Positions 53,557 to 64,000 of a stretch of 64,000 bases of DNA are shown piece by piece. The translations under genes and the position numbers were made by a program. Location: the NCBI RefSeq assembly GCF_007096635.1, contig NZ_VKAA01000007.1:1-64000 (forward strand), in the 5' to 3' direction. Numbering within the stretch: the stretch's first letter is position 1; each line of letters begins with the position of its first letter. The notes beneath the pieces were generated by a model. That model had not been told where the DNA came from and did no database searches. It saw only the letters and a program-made list of their open reading frames with translations. The DNA is from Mycolicibacterium sp. 018/SC-01/001 (lineage in GTDB: Bacteria; Actinomycetota; Actinomycetes; Mycobacteriales; Mycobacteriaceae).

Positions 53557-53562
53557 GATAAT
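53557..53562 (+). promoter_or_regulatory. -10 hexamer of ppc
   Basis: GATAAT is five of six to TATAAT and ends six bases before the ATG at 53569; a leaderless transcript is predicted. Confidence 0.55.
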
Positions 53563-53568
53563 CGAACG

Positions 53569-56373
53569 ATGTCCCACGCACCCAGCGCGCCCGACGCGGC
53601 GCTCGAACCCATCGGAGCCGTCCAGCGCACGCAGGTGGGCCGGGAGGCGACCGAGCCGATGCGCGAGGACATCCGGCTGCTGGGCGCGATCCTGGGCGAC
53701 ACCGTGCGGGAGCAGAACGGCGACGACACGTTCGGCCTCATCGAGCGGGCCCGGGTCGAGTCGTTCCGGGTCCGCCGGTCGGAGATCGACCGGGCGGAGC
53801 TGGCGCAACTGTTCGACGGCATCGACGCCCGCCAGGCGATTCCGGTGATCCGCGCTTTCACCCACTTCGCGCTGCTGGCCAACGTCGCCGAGGACATCCA
53901 CCGCGAGCGCAGGCGCGCCGTGCACGAGGCCGCCGGTGAACCACCGCAGAACAGCACGCTGGCCGCGACGTACCTCAAGCTCGACGACGCCGACCTCGAC
54001 GCCGAGGAGGTGGCGGACGCGCTCGCCGGCGCGCTGGTCGCCCCCGTGATCACCGCCCACCCGACCGAGACACGGCGCCGCACGGTGTTCGACACCCAGC
54101 ACCGCATCACCGAGTTGATGCGGATGCGGCTGCGCGGGCAGACGCGCACCGACGACGGCCGCGACATCGAGCTCGAGCTCCGCCGTCACATCCTCACGCT
54201 GTGGCAGACGGCGTTGATCCGGTTGTCGCGGCTGAAGATCTCCGACGAGATCGAGACCGGTCTGCGCTACTACCCGGCCGCGTTCTTCGACGTCATCCCG
54301 CGGGTCAATGCCGAGGTGCGGGCGGCGCTGCACGCGCGGTGGCCCGACGCCGAACTGCTGGCCGAACCGATCCTGCGCCCCGGTTCGTGGATCGGCGGGG
54401 ATCGCGACGGCAACCCCAACGTCACCGCCGAGATCGTCCGAATGGCCACCGGCAGTGCGGCTTACACCGCGTTCACGCACTACTTCAGCGAGCTGACCGC
54501 GCTCGAGCAGGAGCTGTCGATGTCGGTGCGGCTGGTGCACGTCAGCGACGAGGTCGCCGCGTTGGCCGACGCCTGCGCCGAACCGGCGCGCGCCGACGAA
54601 CCGTACCGGCGCGCGCTGCGCGTGGTGCATGCGCGGCTGACGGCCACCGCCCGCGAGATCCTGGATCGACAGCCCGAATATCAGCTCGACCTCGGGATGA
54701 CGCCGTATCAGACCCCCGCCGAGCTGTCCGCCGATCTCGACGCCGTCGATGCGTCGCTGCGCGTTAACGGCAGCGCAGTGCTCGCCGACGACCGCCTGGC
54801 CCGGTTGCGAGAAGCGGTGCGCGTCTTCGGTTTCCACCTCTCCGGCCTGGACATGCGGCAGAACTCCGACATGCACGAAGAGGTGATCGCGGAGCTGCTG
54901 GCCTGGGCCGGTGTGCACCCCGACTACGCGTCGTTGAGCGAGGAGGAGCGGGTCGAGGTGCTCGCCGCCGAGCTCGCCACCCGCCGCCCGCTGATCGGCC
55001 CGGGTGCGCAGCTGTCGGAGCTGGCCCGCAAGGAACTCGACATCGTGATCGCCGCCGCGCGCGCGGTGCAGGTCTTCGGGCCTGCAGCGGTGCCCAACTA
55101 CATCATCTCGATGTGCCGGTCCGTGTCGGACATGCTCGAGGCGGCGCTGCTGCTGAAAGAGGCCGGGCTTCTGGACGCCTCCGGCGATCAGCCCTACGCA
55201 CCGGTCGGCATCGTGCCGCTGTTCGAGACGATCGACGACCTGCAGCGCGGGTCGGCGATCATGCAGGCAGCGCTGGACCTTCCGCTCTACCGGGCGATCG
55301 TTTCGGCCCGGGGGGACAGCCAGGAGGTGATGCTCGGCTATTCGGACTCGAACAAGGACGGCGGGTACCTCGCCGCGAACTGGGCGTTGTACCGGGCCGA
55401 GCTCGATCTCGTCGAGATGGCTCGCGCGACGGGAATTCGGTTGCGCCTCTTCCACGGTCGCGGCGGCACCGTCGGCCGCGGCGGCGGCCCGAGTTACGAC
55501 GCGATCCTGGCGCAGCCGCCGGGCGCGGTGAAGGGGTCGCTGCGCATCACCGAGCAGGGCGAGGTGATCGCGGCCAAGTACGCCGAACCCCGCCTGGCGC
55601 ACCGTAATCTGGAGACGCTGCTCGCCGCCACGCTGGAAGCCACCCTGCTCGACGTCGAGGGGCTCGGCGACGATGCCGAACCGGCCTACGCCGTCCTCGA
55701 CGACCTGGCTGCCCGCGCCCAGCGCGCCTACGCCGAACTGGTGCACGAGACACCGGGTTTCGTCGACTACTTCAAGGCCTCGACCCCGGTCAGTGAGATC
55801 GGTGCGCTGAACATCGGCAGCCGGCCGACCTCACGCAAACCCACCACGTCGATCTCGGACCTGCGGGCCATTCCGTGGGTGCTGGCCTGGAGCCAGTCGC
55901 GGGTCATGCTGCCCGGCTGGTACGGCACGGGCACCGCATTCGAGGACTACATCGCCGAGGACGAGGCGCGCCTCGGCGTGCTGCAGGACCTCTACCGACG
56001 GTGGCCGTTCTTCGCGACGGTGCTGTCGAACATGGCCCAGGTGCTGGCCAAATCGGATCTGGGGCTGGCGGCGCGCTACGCCGAGCTGGTCGAGGACTCC
56101 GAGCTGCGGCACCGGGTGTTCGACAAGATCGCCGACGAGCACGCACGCACGATCCGCATGCACAAGCTCATCACCGGCCAGGACGACCTGCTCGCCGACA
56201 ACCCGGCGCTGGCCCGCTCGGTCTTCAACCGCTTCCCGTACCTGGAGCCGCTGAACCACCTGCAGGTCGAACTGCTGCGGCGCTACCGCTCGGGTGACGA
56301 GGACGAGCTGGTGCAGCGGGGCATCCTGCTGACGATGAGCGGGCTGGCGACCGCGCTGCGCAACTCCGGCTGA
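53569..56373 (+). CDS. ppc: Phosphoenolpyruvate carboxylase
   Basis: 934 residues, the usual length. The catalytic His164 is in [14 protein letters not shown]. The PEP and bicarbonate motifs [22 protein letters not shown] and [14 protein letters not shown] (each read as adjoining segments) are intact, as is the C-terminal LRNSG end. It makes oxaloacetate from phosphoenolpyruvate and bicarbonate. The predicted mRNA is leaderless. Its final codons AAC TCC GGC TGA form the start of a 26-bp tandem repeat. I do not recall a ppc gene in M. tuberculosis at this place, so it points to another mycobacterial lineage. Confidence 0.97.
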   Translation: MSHAPSAPDAALEPIGAVQRTQVGREATEPMREDIRLLGAILGDTVREQNGDDTFGLIERARVESFRVRRSEIDRAELAQLFDGIDARQAIPVIRAFTHFALLANVAEDIHRERRRAVHEAAGEPPQNSTLAATYLKLDDADLDAEEVADALAGALVAPVITAHPTETRRRTVFDTQHRITELMRMRLRGQTRTDDGRDIELELRRHILTLWQTALIRLSRLKISDEIETGLRYYPAAFFDVIPRVNAEVRAALHARWPDAELLAEPILRPGSWIGGDRDGNPNVTAEIVRMATGSAAYTAFTHYFSELTALEQELSMSVRLVHVSDEVAALADACAEPARADEPYRRALRVVHARLTATAREILDRQPEYQLDLGMTPYQTPAELSADLDAVDASLRVNGSAVLADDRLARLREAVRVFGFHLSGLDMRQNSDMHEEVIAELLAWAGVHPDYASLSEEERVEVLAAELATRRPLIGPGAQLSELARKELDIVIAAARAVQVFGPAAVPNYIISMCRSVSDMLEAALLLKEAGLLDASGDQPYAPVGIVPLFETIDDLQRGSAIMQAALDLPLYRAIVSARGDSQEVMLGYSDSNKDGGYLAANWALYRAELDLVEMARATGIRLRLFHGRGGTVGRGGGPSYDAILAQPPGAVKGSLRITEQGEVIAAKYAEPRLAHRNLETLLAATLEATLLDVEGLGDDAEPAYAVLDDLAARAQRAYAELVHETPGFVDYFKASTPVSEIGALNIGSRPTSRKPTTSISDLRAIPWVLAWSQSRVMLPGWYGTGTAFEDYIAEDEARLGVLQDLYRRWPFFATVLSNMAQVLAKSDLGLAARYAELVEDSELRHRVFDKIADEHARTIRMHKLITGQDDLLADNPALARSVFNRFPYLEPLNHLQVELLRRYRSGDEDELVQRGILLTMSGLATALRNSG

Positions 56374-56442
56374 ATCGTTGCTGCCGCAACTCCGGCTGAA
56401 TCGTTGCTGCCGCAACTCCGGCTGAATCGTTGCTGCCGCAAC
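56361..56442 (+). repeat. 26-bp tandem repeat spanning the ppc stop codon
   Basis: Three exact copies of a 26-bp unit (56361-56386, 56387-56412, 56413-56438) plus four bases of a fourth. The unit begins CAACTCCGGCTGAATCGTTG and ends CTGCCG. It holds the last three ppc codons and stop. The 14-base hairpin GTTGC-TGCC-GCAAC spans each junction to the next copy, as at 56377-56390. The array may be a reiterated weak terminator produced by slippage, and the copy number could vary between strains. Confidence 0.9.
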
Positions 56443-56458
56443 AGCGGCTAGCCCTCGG

Positions 56459-56833
56459 CTACCCCAGGCCGGCACCGCGCCGCACCCGGTCCACCACCCC
56501 GCGGATGACCTGGTCGGTGACGGCCAGCGGCGCGACCAGCGACTCACCGATGTCGACGATGCGCTCGACGCGCGCGACGACCCCTTCCATCCGCTCCACG
56601 ACGCCGAACAGCGCGGACGCCAGGTCGTTGATCTGATTGATGGTGCCGTTGAACCGTTCGAGGGTGACGTCGAGATTCGATGTCGACGTGTTGAGGTCTT
56701 CGAGGGTCTCGCTGAGGCCCTCGAGCAGCGTGTCGACCTGCTCGACGGTGACGTCGGCGTTGAGCGCCGCCTGGGCGAGTTTGCGGATGCGTTCGCCGCC
56801 GGTCCGTACGGGTCTGCCGCTTCGGTCTGCCAT
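56459..56833 (-). CDS. Coiled-coil protein, uncharacterised
   Basis: 124 residues from the ATG at 56833; the longer frame upstream adds an unconserved head, and a CATACT hexamer seven bases ahead of the ATG suggests a near-leaderless start. After a basic head (ADRSGRPVRTGGERIRKLAQ) the protein is one long helix with heptad-like hydrophobic spacing (VEQVDTLLEGLSETLEDLN, then TLERFNGTINQINDLASAL). No membrane helix or catalytic motif is visible. It lies 45 bases after the pgl stop on the same strand. I do not recognise a characterised family. Confidence 0.75.
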   Translation of the reverse strand: MADRSGRPVRTGGERIRKLAQAALNADVTVEQVDTLLEGLSETLEDLNTSTSNLDVTLERFNGTINQINDLASALFGVVERMEGVVARVERIVDIGESLVAPLAVTDQVIRGVVDRVRRGAGLG

Positions 56834-56878
56834 GACGGCAAGTATGACCCGCCCGGGCGGCACCGGTGGCCGAACCCG

Positions 56879-57610
56879 TCAGAGCTTCGAGGCCGCGTCC
56901 TCGTCGAGCCACCACACCGTGCCGTCGCGACCGACGGCGCCCGCGGCGGGCAGATCGACCGGAGCGGCGCCACCGAGCGCGGCGGCCACCGCGTCGGCCT
57001 TCCCGTCGCCGGACACCACCAGCCACACCTCACGGGACCGCTGAATCGCGGGCAGCGTCAGCGTGATTCGCCGCGGCGGCGGCTTGGGAGAGTCGGTCAC
57101 CCCGACCACCATCCGCTCCGTCTCACGCACGGCGTCGGTGTCCGGGAACAGCGAGTTCACGTGGCCCTCGGGTCCCATACCCAACAGGTGCACGTCGAAC
57201 TCGCTCTCCGGGGCGACGAACGTCTCGTCCAGGAGTTGCTCATAGCCTGCCGCGGCGGCGTCGAGGTCGTCGCCGAACTCGCCGTCGCTGGCGGCCATCG
57301 CATGCACGTTGGCGGCCGGGATGTCGATGTCGTCCAGCAGTGCCTCGCGTGCCTGCTTGTCGTTGCGTTCGTCGTCGTCGGCGGGCACGAACCGCTCGTC
57401 ACCCCAGTAGATGTGCACCTTCGCCCAGTCGATCTCGCCGCTGCGCTCTTTGACCCGCTCCAGCAATCCGATGCCGGTGCCGCCGCCGGTCAGCACCACC
57501 GACGCCCGCCCGCGGGCCGCGATCGCGGCCACGATCGTGTCGACGAGGCGGTCGCCGACCGCACGCACCAGAGCGTCTTTGTCCGGGAGGCGTTCCACGG
57601 TGGGATTCAC
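56879..57610 (-). CDS. pgl: 6-phosphogluconolactonase
   Basis: 243 residues from the GTG at 57610, which overlaps the opcA stop. Family features are [35 protein letters not shown] and [18 protein letters not shown], with the catalytic His in the last. It hydrolyses 6-phosphogluconolactone from the Zwf reaction. Mycobacterial annotations also use devB. It is the final gene of the tkt-tal-zwf-opcA-pgl run. Confidence 0.96.
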   Translation of the reverse strand: MNPTVERLPDKDALVRAVGDRLVDTIVAAIAARGRASVVLTGGGTGIGLLERVKERSGEIDWAKVHIYWGDERFVPADDDERNDKQAREALLDDIDIPAANVHAMAASDGEFGDDLDAAAAGYEQLLDETFVAPESEFDVHLLGMGPEGHVNSLFPDTDAVRETERMVVGVTDSPKPPPRRITLTLPAIQRSREVWLVVSGDGKADAVAAALGGAAPVDLPAAGAVGRDGTVWWLDEDAASKL

Positions 57611-58530
57611 ACGTACTGCACTTTCTCGATGCCCTGCAGGGCCTCGTGGTAGATCTCGTCGGCGTCGAGGCGGCGCATGTCCTCCGCCAGGCATTCGCGG
57701 GTTTCCCTGCGCGCCAACGGAACCAGTGCCTCCGGAGCCGACGTTCGGGTCAGCTTGGCGGTGACGCCCTCCTGGGGACGGCTCAACGTGATCGTCTCGC
57801 TGTCGCGCACGAGTTCGACCTTGAGCTCACCGACAGCGCGGCGGACCGGTCCGTCGATGCGGTAGGCGAGCCAGCCGGCCAGCACGTCCAACGCCGGCTC
57901 CGTCGCCAGCCCGGACACCAGCGCCGAGGTGATCGGCTCGTGCGGTGGCAGATCCACCGCCGCCGTCACCAGTGCACGCCAGTAGGTGATGCGACTCCAC
58001 GCCAGGTCGGTGTCACCCGGGGTGTAGCCCTTCAGGCGGCCCTTGATCGAGGCGAGCGGATCGGTGCCGTTGGTGGCATCGGTGATGCGCCGCAGCGCGA
58101 TCTTGCCCAGCGGATCGTCGGCGGGCACATCGGGAGCCACGTCCGGCCACCATGTCACGACGGGGGTGTCCGGCAGCAGGAACGGCATCACGACACTGCT
58201 GGCGTGGTTGGCCAGCGGGCCGGAGAGCCGCAGCACGACTACCTCGTTGGCGCCGGCGTCGCGGCCCACGCGCACCTGCGCGTCCAGCCGCGCCTCGTCG
58301 GCGAGGCGGTCACCGGGGGAGACCACGACGACGCGGCACGGATGTTCGCGGCTCGCCGCGTTCGCCGCCTCGATCGACTCCTCCAGCATGCTCTGCGTGG
58401 TCGGGGCGATGACCAGCGTCAGCACCCGGCCGAGCGTGATCGCGCCACCCTCCTCACGCAGCGAGATGATCTTCTTGTTGATGACATCGGTCGTGGTGTC
58501 CGGCAGATCGAGGATCACGGCCGCCTCCAT
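57607..58530 (-). CDS. opcA: Glucose-6-phosphate dehydrogenase assembly protein OpcA
   Basis: 307 residues. It opens [20 protein letters not shown], the actinobacterial OpcA start, and carries [24 protein letters not shown]. OpcA is needed for full activity of Zwf in cyanobacteria and actinobacteria, probably as an allosteric partner. Its first 16 bases overlap the end of zwf, and its stop overlaps pgl, consistent with co-production of the partners. Confidence 0.95.
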   Translation of the reverse strand: MEAAVILDLPDTTTDVINKKIISLREEGGAITLGRVLTLVIAPTTQSMLEESIEAANAASREHPCRVVVVSPGDRLADEARLDAQVRVGRDAGANEVVVLRLSGPLANHASSVVMPFLLPDTPVVTWWPDVAPDVPADDPLGKIALRRITDATNGTDPLASIKGRLKGYTPGDTDLAWSRITYWRALVTAAVDLPPHEPITSALVSGLATEPALDVLAGWLAYRIDGPVRRAVGELKVELVRDSETITLSRPQEGVTAKLTRTSAPEALVPLARRETRECLAEDMRRLDADEIYHEALQGIEKVQYV

Positions 58531-60053
58531 TCCCTGCCGGTGCGGCGCAACATCTCGAACGCAGAATCAGGTCCCCAGCCGCCGGATTCGTACGGGTCGG
58601 GTTTGCCGTGCGAGGCCCAGTACTCCAGCGCGGGATCGAGGATGCGCCAAGCCAATTCGACCTCCTGGTTCACCGGGAACAGCGAGGGCTCACCCAACAG
58701 CACATCGAGGATGAGCCGCTCGTAGGCCTCGGGCGATTCCTCGGCGAACGCCGACCCGTAGGAGAAGTCCATGCTGACGTCGCGGACCTCCATCATGTTG
58801 CCGGGCACTTTGGAGCCGAACCGCAGCGTGATGCCCTCGTCCGGCTGGACCCTGATCACCAGTGCGTTCTGTCCGAGTTCCTCGGTCATCGTCGCGTCGA
58901 ACGGCAGGTGCGGTGCGCGTTTGAACACCAGCGCGATCTCGGTGACCCTGCGCCCCAACCGTTTTCCGGTCCGGAGGTAGAACGGCACACCCGCCCACCG
59001 GCGGGTGTCGACGTCGACCGTGATCGCCGCGAACGTCTCGGTGGTGGAGTCCTTCGAGAACCCCTCCTCCTCGAGCAACCCGACCACGCGCTGACCGCCC
59101 TGCCACCCCGTGGTGTACTGCCCGCGGGAGGTGGTCTGATCCAGAGGTTCGGCGAGCCGCGTCGCCGAGAGCACCTTGATCTTCTCGGCCTGCAGCTCGG
59201 CCGGGTGGAAGCTCACCGGTTCCTCCATCGCCGTCAGCGCGAGCAGCTGCAGCAGGTGGTTCTGGATGACGTCGCGGGCGGCGCCGACACCGTCGTAATA
59301 GCCTCCGCGGCCGCCCAATCCGATGTCCTCGGCCATCGTGATCTGCACGCTGTCGACGTAATGCGCGTTCCACACCGGTTCGAACAATTCGTTCGCGAAG
59401 CGCAGCGCGAGGATGTTCTGGACGGTCTCCTTGCCCAGATAGTGGTCGATGCGGAACACCGACTCCTCGGGGAAGACGTTGTTGACGATCGCGTTGAGCT
59501 CCTCGGCGCTCTTCAGATCGTGGCCGAACGGCTTCTCGATGACGACGCGGCTCCAGCTGCCCTCGGGCTTCTTCGCCAGGCCGGTGCGGGACAGCTGTTC
59601 GAGCACCTGAGGGAACGCCTTGGGCGGAATCGACAGGTAGAACGCGTGGTTGCTGCCGGTGCCGCGTTCGGCGTCGAGCTTGGCCAGCGTCTCGGCGAGA
59701 TTCTCGAACGCTTTCTCGTCGTCGAAGGTGCCCTGCACGAAGCGGACCCCCTCAGCCAGCCGATCCCACACCTCCTGGCGGAACGGGGTGCGGGCATGCT
59801 GCTTGACCGCGTCGAGGACGACCTCGCTGAAATCCTGGTCCGCCCAGTCCCGCCGGGCGAACCCGACGAGGGCGAACGACGGCGGCAGGAGTCCCCGATT
59901 GGCCAGGTCGTAGATCGCGGGCATCAGCTTCTTGCGGGCCAGATCGCCGGTCACACCGAAGATCACCACGCAGCACGGTCCCGCGATCCGGGGCATGCGC
60001 TTGTCGCGCTTGTCCCGCAGCGGGTTCTCCCACTCGGCCACGACCTGGGTCAC
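58515..60053 (-). CDS. zwf: Glucose-6-phosphate 1-dehydrogenase
   Basis: 512 residues from the GTG at 60053, which overlaps the tal stop; the open frame upstream is a shadow of tal. The NADP-binding [20 protein letters not shown] and the active-site [17 protein letters not shown] are intact. It commits glucose-6-phosphate to the oxidative pentose phosphate pathway and produces NADPH. The OpcA-linked form corresponds to M. tuberculosis zwf2. Confidence 0.97.
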   Translation of the reverse strand: MTQVVAEWENPLRDKRDKRMPRIAGPCCVVIFGVTGDLARKKLMPAIYDLANRGLLPPSFALVGFARRDWADQDFSEVVLDAVKQHARTPFRQEVWDRLAEGVRFVQGTFDDEKAFENLAETLAKLDAERGTGSNHAFYLSIPPKAFPQVLEQLSRTGLAKKPEGSWSRVVIEKPFGHDLKSAEELNAIVNNVFPEESVFRIDHYLGKETVQNILALRFANELFEPVWNAHYVDSVQITMAEDIGLGGRGGYYDGVGAARDVIQNHLLQLLALTAMEEPVSFHPAELQAEKIKVLSATRLAEPLDQTTSRGQYTTGWQGGQRVVGLLEEEGFSKDSTTETFAAITVDVDTRRWAGVPFYLRTGKRLGRRVTEIALVFKRAPHLPFDATMTEELGQNALVIRVQPDEGITLRFGSKVPGNMMEVRDVSMDFSYGSAFAEESPEAYERLILDVLLGEPSLFPVNQEVELAWRILDPALEYWASHGKPDPYESGGWGPDSAFEMLRRTGREWRRP

Positions 60054-61165
60054 TTCTTGTCGTCGAGCTGGCCCTGCGTGGCTTCGAGCAACTCCTGCCA
60101 CGACTTCTCGAACTTCTCGACGCCCTCGTCTTCCAGCACGACGAACACGTCGGTCAGGTCGATACCGACGCCGGAGAGCTGGTCGAAGATCTCCTGCGAT
60201 TCCGCGCCCTTGCCCGTCACCGTGTCGCCGGTGACGACGCCGTGGTCGGCGACCGCGTCCATCGTCTTCTCCGGCATCGTGTTCACCGTGTTCGGCGCCA
60301 CCAGCTCGGTCACGTACAGGGTGTCGGAGTAGTCCGGGTTCTTCACGCCGGTCGACGCCCACAGCGGCCGCTGCACGCGCGCGCCGGCGCCCTTGAGCGC
60401 CTCGAAGCGCTCGCCGCCGAGGAACACCTCCTCGTAGGCGGCGTAGGCCAGCCGGGCATTGGCGACACCGGCCTTGCCGCGCAGCGCCAGCGCCTCATCC
60501 GAGCCGATGTCCTCGAGCCGCTTGTCGATCTCGGTGTCCACGCGGGAGACGAAGAACGATGCCACGGAATGGATTCGGGACAGATCGTGGCCCGCCTCCT
60601 TGGCCTTTTCGAGGCCCTCGAGGTAGGCGTCCATGACGAGGCGGTAGCGCTCGACGGAGAAGATCAGCGTCACGTTCACCGAGATGCCCTCGGCGAGAAC
60701 GGAGGCGATCGCCGGGATGCCGGCTTCGGTGGCGGGGATCTTGATCAGCAGGTTGGGCCGGTCGACGATCTTCCACAGTTCGATCGCCTGCAGGATCGTC
60801 TTGTCCGTGTCGTGGGCCAGCCGCGGATCGACCTCGATCGACACCCGGCCATCGACCCCGTCGGACTGCTCGTAGATCTTGGCGAACACGTCGCAGGCGT
60901 TGCGGACGTCGTCGGTGGTGACGGTCCGGATGGTGGCGTCGACGTCGGCGCCACGTTCGGCCAGCTCCTTGATCTGATCGTCGTAGGCGTCACCCTTCGA
61001 CAGCGCCGCCTGGAAGATCGACGGGTTGGTGGTCACGCCCACCACGGACTTGGTGTCGATGAGCGACTGCAGGTTGCCCGTCTGCAGCCGTTCGCGGGAC
61101 AGGTCGTCGAGCCATACCGATACACCTGCGGCCGACAGGGCCGCCAGATTCTCGTTCTGTGTCAT
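60050..61165 (-). CDS. tal: Transaldolase
   Basis: 371 residues, the longer actinobacterial class. Features are [37 protein letters not shown], and [15 protein letters not shown] with the Schiff-base Lys in KIPAT. It transfers dihydroxyacetone units between sugar phosphates. GAGGAATTG precedes the ATG. It follows tkt by 23 bases and overlaps zwf by GTGA. Confidence 0.97.
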   Translation of the reverse strand: MTQNENLAALSAAGVSVWLDDLSRERLQTGNLQSLIDTKSVVGVTTNPSIFQAALSKGDAYDDQIKELAERGADVDATIRTVTTDDVRNACDVFAKIYEQSDGVDGRVSIEVDPRLAHDTDKTILQAIELWKIVDRPNLLIKIPATEAGIPAIASVLAEGISVNVTLIFSVERYRLVMDAYLEGLEKAKEAGHDLSRIHSVASFFVSRVDTEIDKRLEDIGSDEALALRGKAGVANARLAYAAYEEVFLGGERFEALKGAGARVQRPLWASTGVKNPDYSDTLYVTELVAPNTVNTMPEKTMDAVADHGVVTGDTVTGKGAESQEIFDQLSGVGIDLTDVFVVLEDEGVEKFEKSWQELLEATQGQLDDKK

Positions 61166-61188
61166 GTCAATTCCTCGTTGTTCGCTGG

Positions 61189-63282
61189 CTAGTTCGCAAT
61201 GCTGCGTTCCGCGGCGGCCACCACTGCTTCTGGAGTGAACCCGAATTCGCGGAACAACGTCTTGTCGTCGGCGGATTCGCCGAAGTGCTCGATCGAGATG
61301 ATCTCGCCGGTGTCACCGACGATCTTGTACCAACTCTGGGCGACCGCGGCCTCGATGGCCACGCGCGCCGAGACCTGCGGAGGCAGCACGCTGTCGCGGT
61401 ACTCCTTCGGCTGGGACTCGAACCATTCGAGACACGGCATCGACACCACATAGGCGTTGATGTTCTTGTCGCGCAACGTCTTCTGAGCCTCGACGGCGAT
61501 CTGCAGTTCTGAGCCCGTGGCGATCAGCATGACGTCGGCATCGTCGGCGGGGGAGCCGCCGCCGAGCACGTAGCCGCCCTTGGCGACGCCCTCGGGGTCG
61601 GTGCCCTCCAGCACGGGGATGCCCTGGCGGGTCAGGATGAAACCGACCGGGCCACTGCCGTTGCCGCGCGCGATGATGCTCTTCCAGGCGTACGCCGTCT
61701 CGTTCGGGTCACCGGGACGCACCACCGACAGGTTCGGGATGGCCCGCAGCGCCGCCAGGTGCTCGATCGGCTGGTGGGTGGGACCGTCCTCACCCAGGCC
61801 GATCGAGTCGTGGGTCCAGATGTAGATCGTGTCGATGTCCATCAGCGACGCGAGTCGCACGGCCGGCCGCATGTAGTCGGAGAACTGCAGGAACGTGCCG
61901 CCGAACGCCCGCGTCGGGCCGTGCAGCACGATGCCCGACAGGATCGAGCCCATCGCGTGCTCGCGGATGCCGAAGTGCAGCACCCGGCCGTACCAGTCGG
62001 CCTCGAAGTCCGACGTCGAGATCGACGGCGGGCCGAACGACTTCACGCCCTTGATCGTGGTGTTGTTGCTGCCCGCCAGATCGGCCGAGCCGCCCCACAA
62101 TTCGGGGAGTTTCGGCGCGACGTCGTTGAGTACCTGCCCGAATGCGGCGCGGGTGGCGACGGCCTTGGAGCCCGGCTCCCAGTAGGTCACATCGGCATCC
62201 CAGCCCTCCGGCAGTTCCTGGGCGAGGAGCCGGTCGAGCAGCTTCTTGCGGTCGGGTTCGCGCTCGGCCCACGCATCGAAGCCGGTCTGCCACTTCTCGT
62301 GCGCCTCGCGGCCCCGGTCGACCAGCTTGCGGGTGTGCCCGATCACCTCGTCGGTGACCTCGAAGGTCTTGTCCGGGTCGAAGCCCAGGACCTTCTTGGT
62401 GGCGGCGATCTCGTCGTCGCCGAGCGCCGAGCCGTGCACGCCGCCGGTGTTCATCTTGTTCGGCGCCGGATAGCCGATGATCGTGCGCAACGCGATGAAC
62501 GACGGCTTGTCGGTCACCTTCTTGGCCTCGGCGATGGCCTGCTCGATACCGACGACGTTCTCGCCGCCCTCGACCTCCTGCACGTGCCAGCCGTACGCCC
62601 GGTAGCGCGCCGCGACGTCCTCGGACAGCGCGATGTTGGTGTCGTGCTCGATGGAGATCTGGTTCTTGTCGTAGAACACGATCAGGTTGCCCAGCTGCTG
62701 GGTGCCGGCCAGCGAGGAGGCCTCGCTGGTCACGCCCTCTTCGATGTCGCCGTCGGAAGCGATGACATAGATGTAGTGGTCGAAGGGGCTCTCACCGGCC
62801 GGCGCGTCGGGATCGAAGAGTCCGCGCTCGTAGCGTGACGCCATCGCCATGCCGACCGCCGAGGCCAGGCCCTGCCCCAGGGGGCCGGTGGTGATCTCCA
62901 CGCCCTTGGTGTGACGGAACTCGGGGTGGCCCGGCGTCTTGGACTTGAACGTCCGCAGCGCCTCGATGTCGGACAGCTCGAGCCCGAACCCACCGAGGTA
63001 GAGCTGGATGTAGAGCGTGAGGCTGGAGTGCCCGCAGGAGAGCACGAACCGGTCGCGCCCCAACCAGTGCACGTCGCTGGGGTCGTGGCGCATCTGGCGC
63101 TGGAACAGCGTGTAGGCCAGGGGCGCCAGACTCATCGCCGTCCCGGGGTGGCCGTTGCCCACCTTCTGGACGGCGTCGGCGGCCAGCACGCGGACGGTGT
63201 CCACCGCGCGCGAGTCCAGCTCGGTCCAGTCGTCAGGATGGTTCGGTCGGGTCAGCGAAGAGATCTCTTCGAGCGTGGTCAC
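61189..63282 (-). CDS. tkt: Transketolase
   Basis: 697 residues from the GTG at 63282, preceded by AAGGAG; the frame from 63327 adds a non-conserved head. Thiamine-diphosphate features are [37 protein letters not shown] (the GDG-type motif) and, in the pyrimidine domain, [21 protein letters not shown] (read as adjoining segments). It moves two-carbon units in the non-oxidative pentose phosphate pathway. It leads the tkt-tal-zwf-opcA-pgl operon. Confidence 0.97.
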   Translation of the reverse strand: MTTLEEISSLTRPNHPDDWTELDSRAVDTVRVLAADAVQKVGNGHPGTAMSLAPLAYTLFQRQMRHDPSDVHWLGRDRFVLSCGHSSLTLYIQLYLGGFGLELSDIEALRTFKSKTPGHPEFRHTKGVEITTGPLGQGLASAVGMAMASRYERGLFDPDAPAGESPFDHYIYVIASDGDIEEGVTSEASSLAGTQQLGNLIVFYDKNQISIEHDTNIALSEDVAARYRAYGWHVQEVEGGENVVGIEQAIAEAKKVTDKPSFIALRTIIGYPAPNKMNTGGVHGSALGDDEIAATKKVLGFDPDKTFEVTDEVIGHTRKLVDRGREAHEKWQTGFDAWAEREPDRKKLLDRLLAQELPEGWDADVTYWEPGSKAVATRAAFGQVLNDVAPKLPELWGGSADLAGSNNTTIKGVKSFGPPSISTSDFEADWYGRVLHFGIREHAMGSILSGIVLHGPTRAFGGTFLQFSDYMRPAVRLASLMDIDTIYIWTHDSIGLGEDGPTHQPIEHLAALRAIPNLSVVRPGDPNETAYAWKSIIARGNGSGPVGFILTRQGIPVLEGTDPEGVAKGGYVLGGGSPADDADVMLIATGSELQIAVEAQKTLRDKNINAYVVSMPCLEWFESQPKEYRDSVLPPQVSARVAIEAAVAQSWYKIVGDTGEIISIEHFGESADDKTLFREFGFTPEAVVAAAERSIAN

Positions 63283-63329
63283 GAGGCGCACTCCTTGGAC
63301 TTGGTGGGGCGTGTCGATCCGCACCAACC

Positions 63330-63335
63330 ACCCTA
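63330..63335 (-). promoter_or_regulatory. Candidate -10 of the tkt operon
   Basis: TAGGGT on the minus strand predicts a start near 63323 and a leader of about 41 bases before the GTG at 63282. The opposite promoter, for ctaB, must lie within the next 130 bases; a TAGTAG at 63442-63447 is a weak candidate. Confidence 0.4.
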
Positions 63336-63470
63336 GTGCTCACCGACGCCGGGACGCAGGGGTGATACCCGCCGTACCGGGAACCATCCGCAAGCACCCC
63401 GCGAATTTCGGCGACGGCCCCCCGCGGTCTACCATCGCCTGTAGTAGACGCGGCTGAAGGAGTTGGTTGG

Positions 63471-64000
63471 GTGAGGATCCGCGAAGGCGACCTCGTCGGT
63501 GATTCGTCCGACGCCGCGCCGCACGGGTTCAAGACCACCCTGCTCGGCTACCTGGGGCTGACCAAGCCGCGCGTCATCGAGCTCCTGCTCGTCACCACGA
63601 TCCCCGCGATGCTGCTCGCGCATCGCGGCAGCGTCGATCCTCTGCTGATCCTCAACACGATGTTCGGCGGCCTGCTGGCCGCCGCCGGTGCGAATACTTT
63701 GAACTGCGTCGCAGACGCCGACATCGACAAGGTGATGAAACGCACCGAGCGGCGGGCGCTTGCGCGCGCGACGGTGCCCCGCAGTCACGCGTTGGTGTTC
63801 GGCCTCGCGCTGTCGGTCGGCTCGTTCTTCTGGCTGTGGTGGACCACGAACATGCTCTCGGCGCACCTGGCCGGTGCGACCATCGCGTTCTACGTGCTCG
63901 TGTACACGCTGCTGCTGAAGCGGCGGACATCGCAGAACGTGGTGTGGGGCGGGGCCGCCGGCTGCATGCCGGTGATGATCGGCTGGTCGGCGGTGACCGG
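63471..64000 (+). CDS. ctaB: Protoheme IX farnesyltransferase (heme O synthase), N-terminal part
   Basis: The first 176 codons are in the window and the gene runs off the end. The GTG at 63471 follows GAAGGAG at 63456-63462. After a polar head come [20 protein letters not shown] and the prenyl diphosphate motif [18 protein letters not shown], the hallmark of CtaB/UbiA-family prenyltransferases, then [15 protein letters not shown] and further membrane helices. It adds a farnesyl group to heme B for cytochrome aa3 oxidase. It is divergent from tkt, as in M. tuberculosis, where a PE_PGRS gene lies between. Confidence 0.95.
   Translation, partial: MRIREGDLVGDSSDAAPHGFKTTLLGYLGLTKPRVIELLLVTTIPAMLLAHRGSVDPLLILNTMFGGLLAAAGANTLNCVADADIDKVMKRTERRALARATVPRSHALVFGLALSVGSFFWLWWTTNMLSAHLAGATIAFYVLVYTLLLKRRTSQNVVWGGAAGCMPVMIGWSAVT

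Noticed and set aside
53497-55746. 749-codon minus-strand frame opposite ppc
   Set aside because: The product is a His/Gln/Arg/Gly-rich shadow; ppc motifs on the plus strand are complete.
56364-57033. Extended minus-strand frame through the 26-bp repeat
   Set aside because: It runs in another phase across the coiled-coil gene and its start region; the repeat merely lacks stops in that phase.

Overview
The window is high-GC actinobacterial DNA. Its gene order matches the Mycobacterium chromosome segment pyrR-pyrBC-carAB-pyrF-mihF-gmk-rpoZ-coaBC-metK ... priA-fmt-rsmB-rpe-ribD ... lprG/P55 ... ribE-ribBA-ribH-uvrC-rapZ-cuvA-whiA ... gap-pgk-tpiA-secG ... pgl-opcA-zwf-tal-tkt ... ctaB. There are no PE/PPE genes where M. 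tuberculosis (as I recall it) carries them after pyrF and near tkt, and a ppc gene is present. This suggests an environmental, probably rapid-growing Mycolicibacterium. I saw no rRNA, tRNA, CRISPR array, insertion sequence or prophage.

Layout. 1-1448: start of a DUF222/HNH endonuclease gene and a serine hydrolase, both minus. 1511-10171: the pyrimidine operon, with a PyrR-binding hairpin in its leader, mostly overlapping genes, and a hairpin terminator after pyrF. 10511-14387: mihF, gmk, rpoZ, coaBC, metK. 14396-22202: a variable block between metK and the YhhN/priA pair, with two secreted Cys/Trp proteins, two polytopic membrane proteins of glycosyltransferase type, an HSL esterase, a DUF998 membrane protein and a GH16 lipoprotein. 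22249-31381: YhhN, a helicase-dead PriA, DUF2207 protein, LemA, fmt, rsmB, rpe, ribD. 31569-33999: a small acidic ORF and the minus-strand lprG-P55 operon. 34061-37683: ribE, a DJ-1/isocyanide-hydratase-like gene (minus), ribBA-ribH and a PH-type membrane protein.

37664-44611: a lipoprotein gamma-glutamyltransferase (minus), then uvrC-rapZ-cuvA-whiA. 44618-47083: a frameshifted membrane gene and a ThrE-type exporter (minus), divergent from a cytosolic substrate-binding-protein-like gene. 47198-50586: gap-pgk-tpiA-secG. 50583-53500: an FAD oxidoreductase and a YtcJ amidohydrolase (minus). 53569-56442: ppc, whose stop codon lies inside a 26-bp tandem repeat. 56459-63282: coiled-coil protein, pgl, opcA, zwf, tal, tkt (minus), the pentose phosphate operon. 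63471-end: ctaB, truncated.

Together the genes cover pyrimidine, CoA, SAM and riboflavin synthesis, central glycolysis, the pentose phosphate pathway and anaplerosis. Two transcription and translation signatures recur. Many genes inside operons overlap by ATGA or GTGA. About fifteen operon-leading genes have a TANNNT-like hexamer ending six bases before the start codon, which predicts leaderless mRNAs. Function assignments come from reading the protein sequences and from remembered family knowledge; no database search was run.
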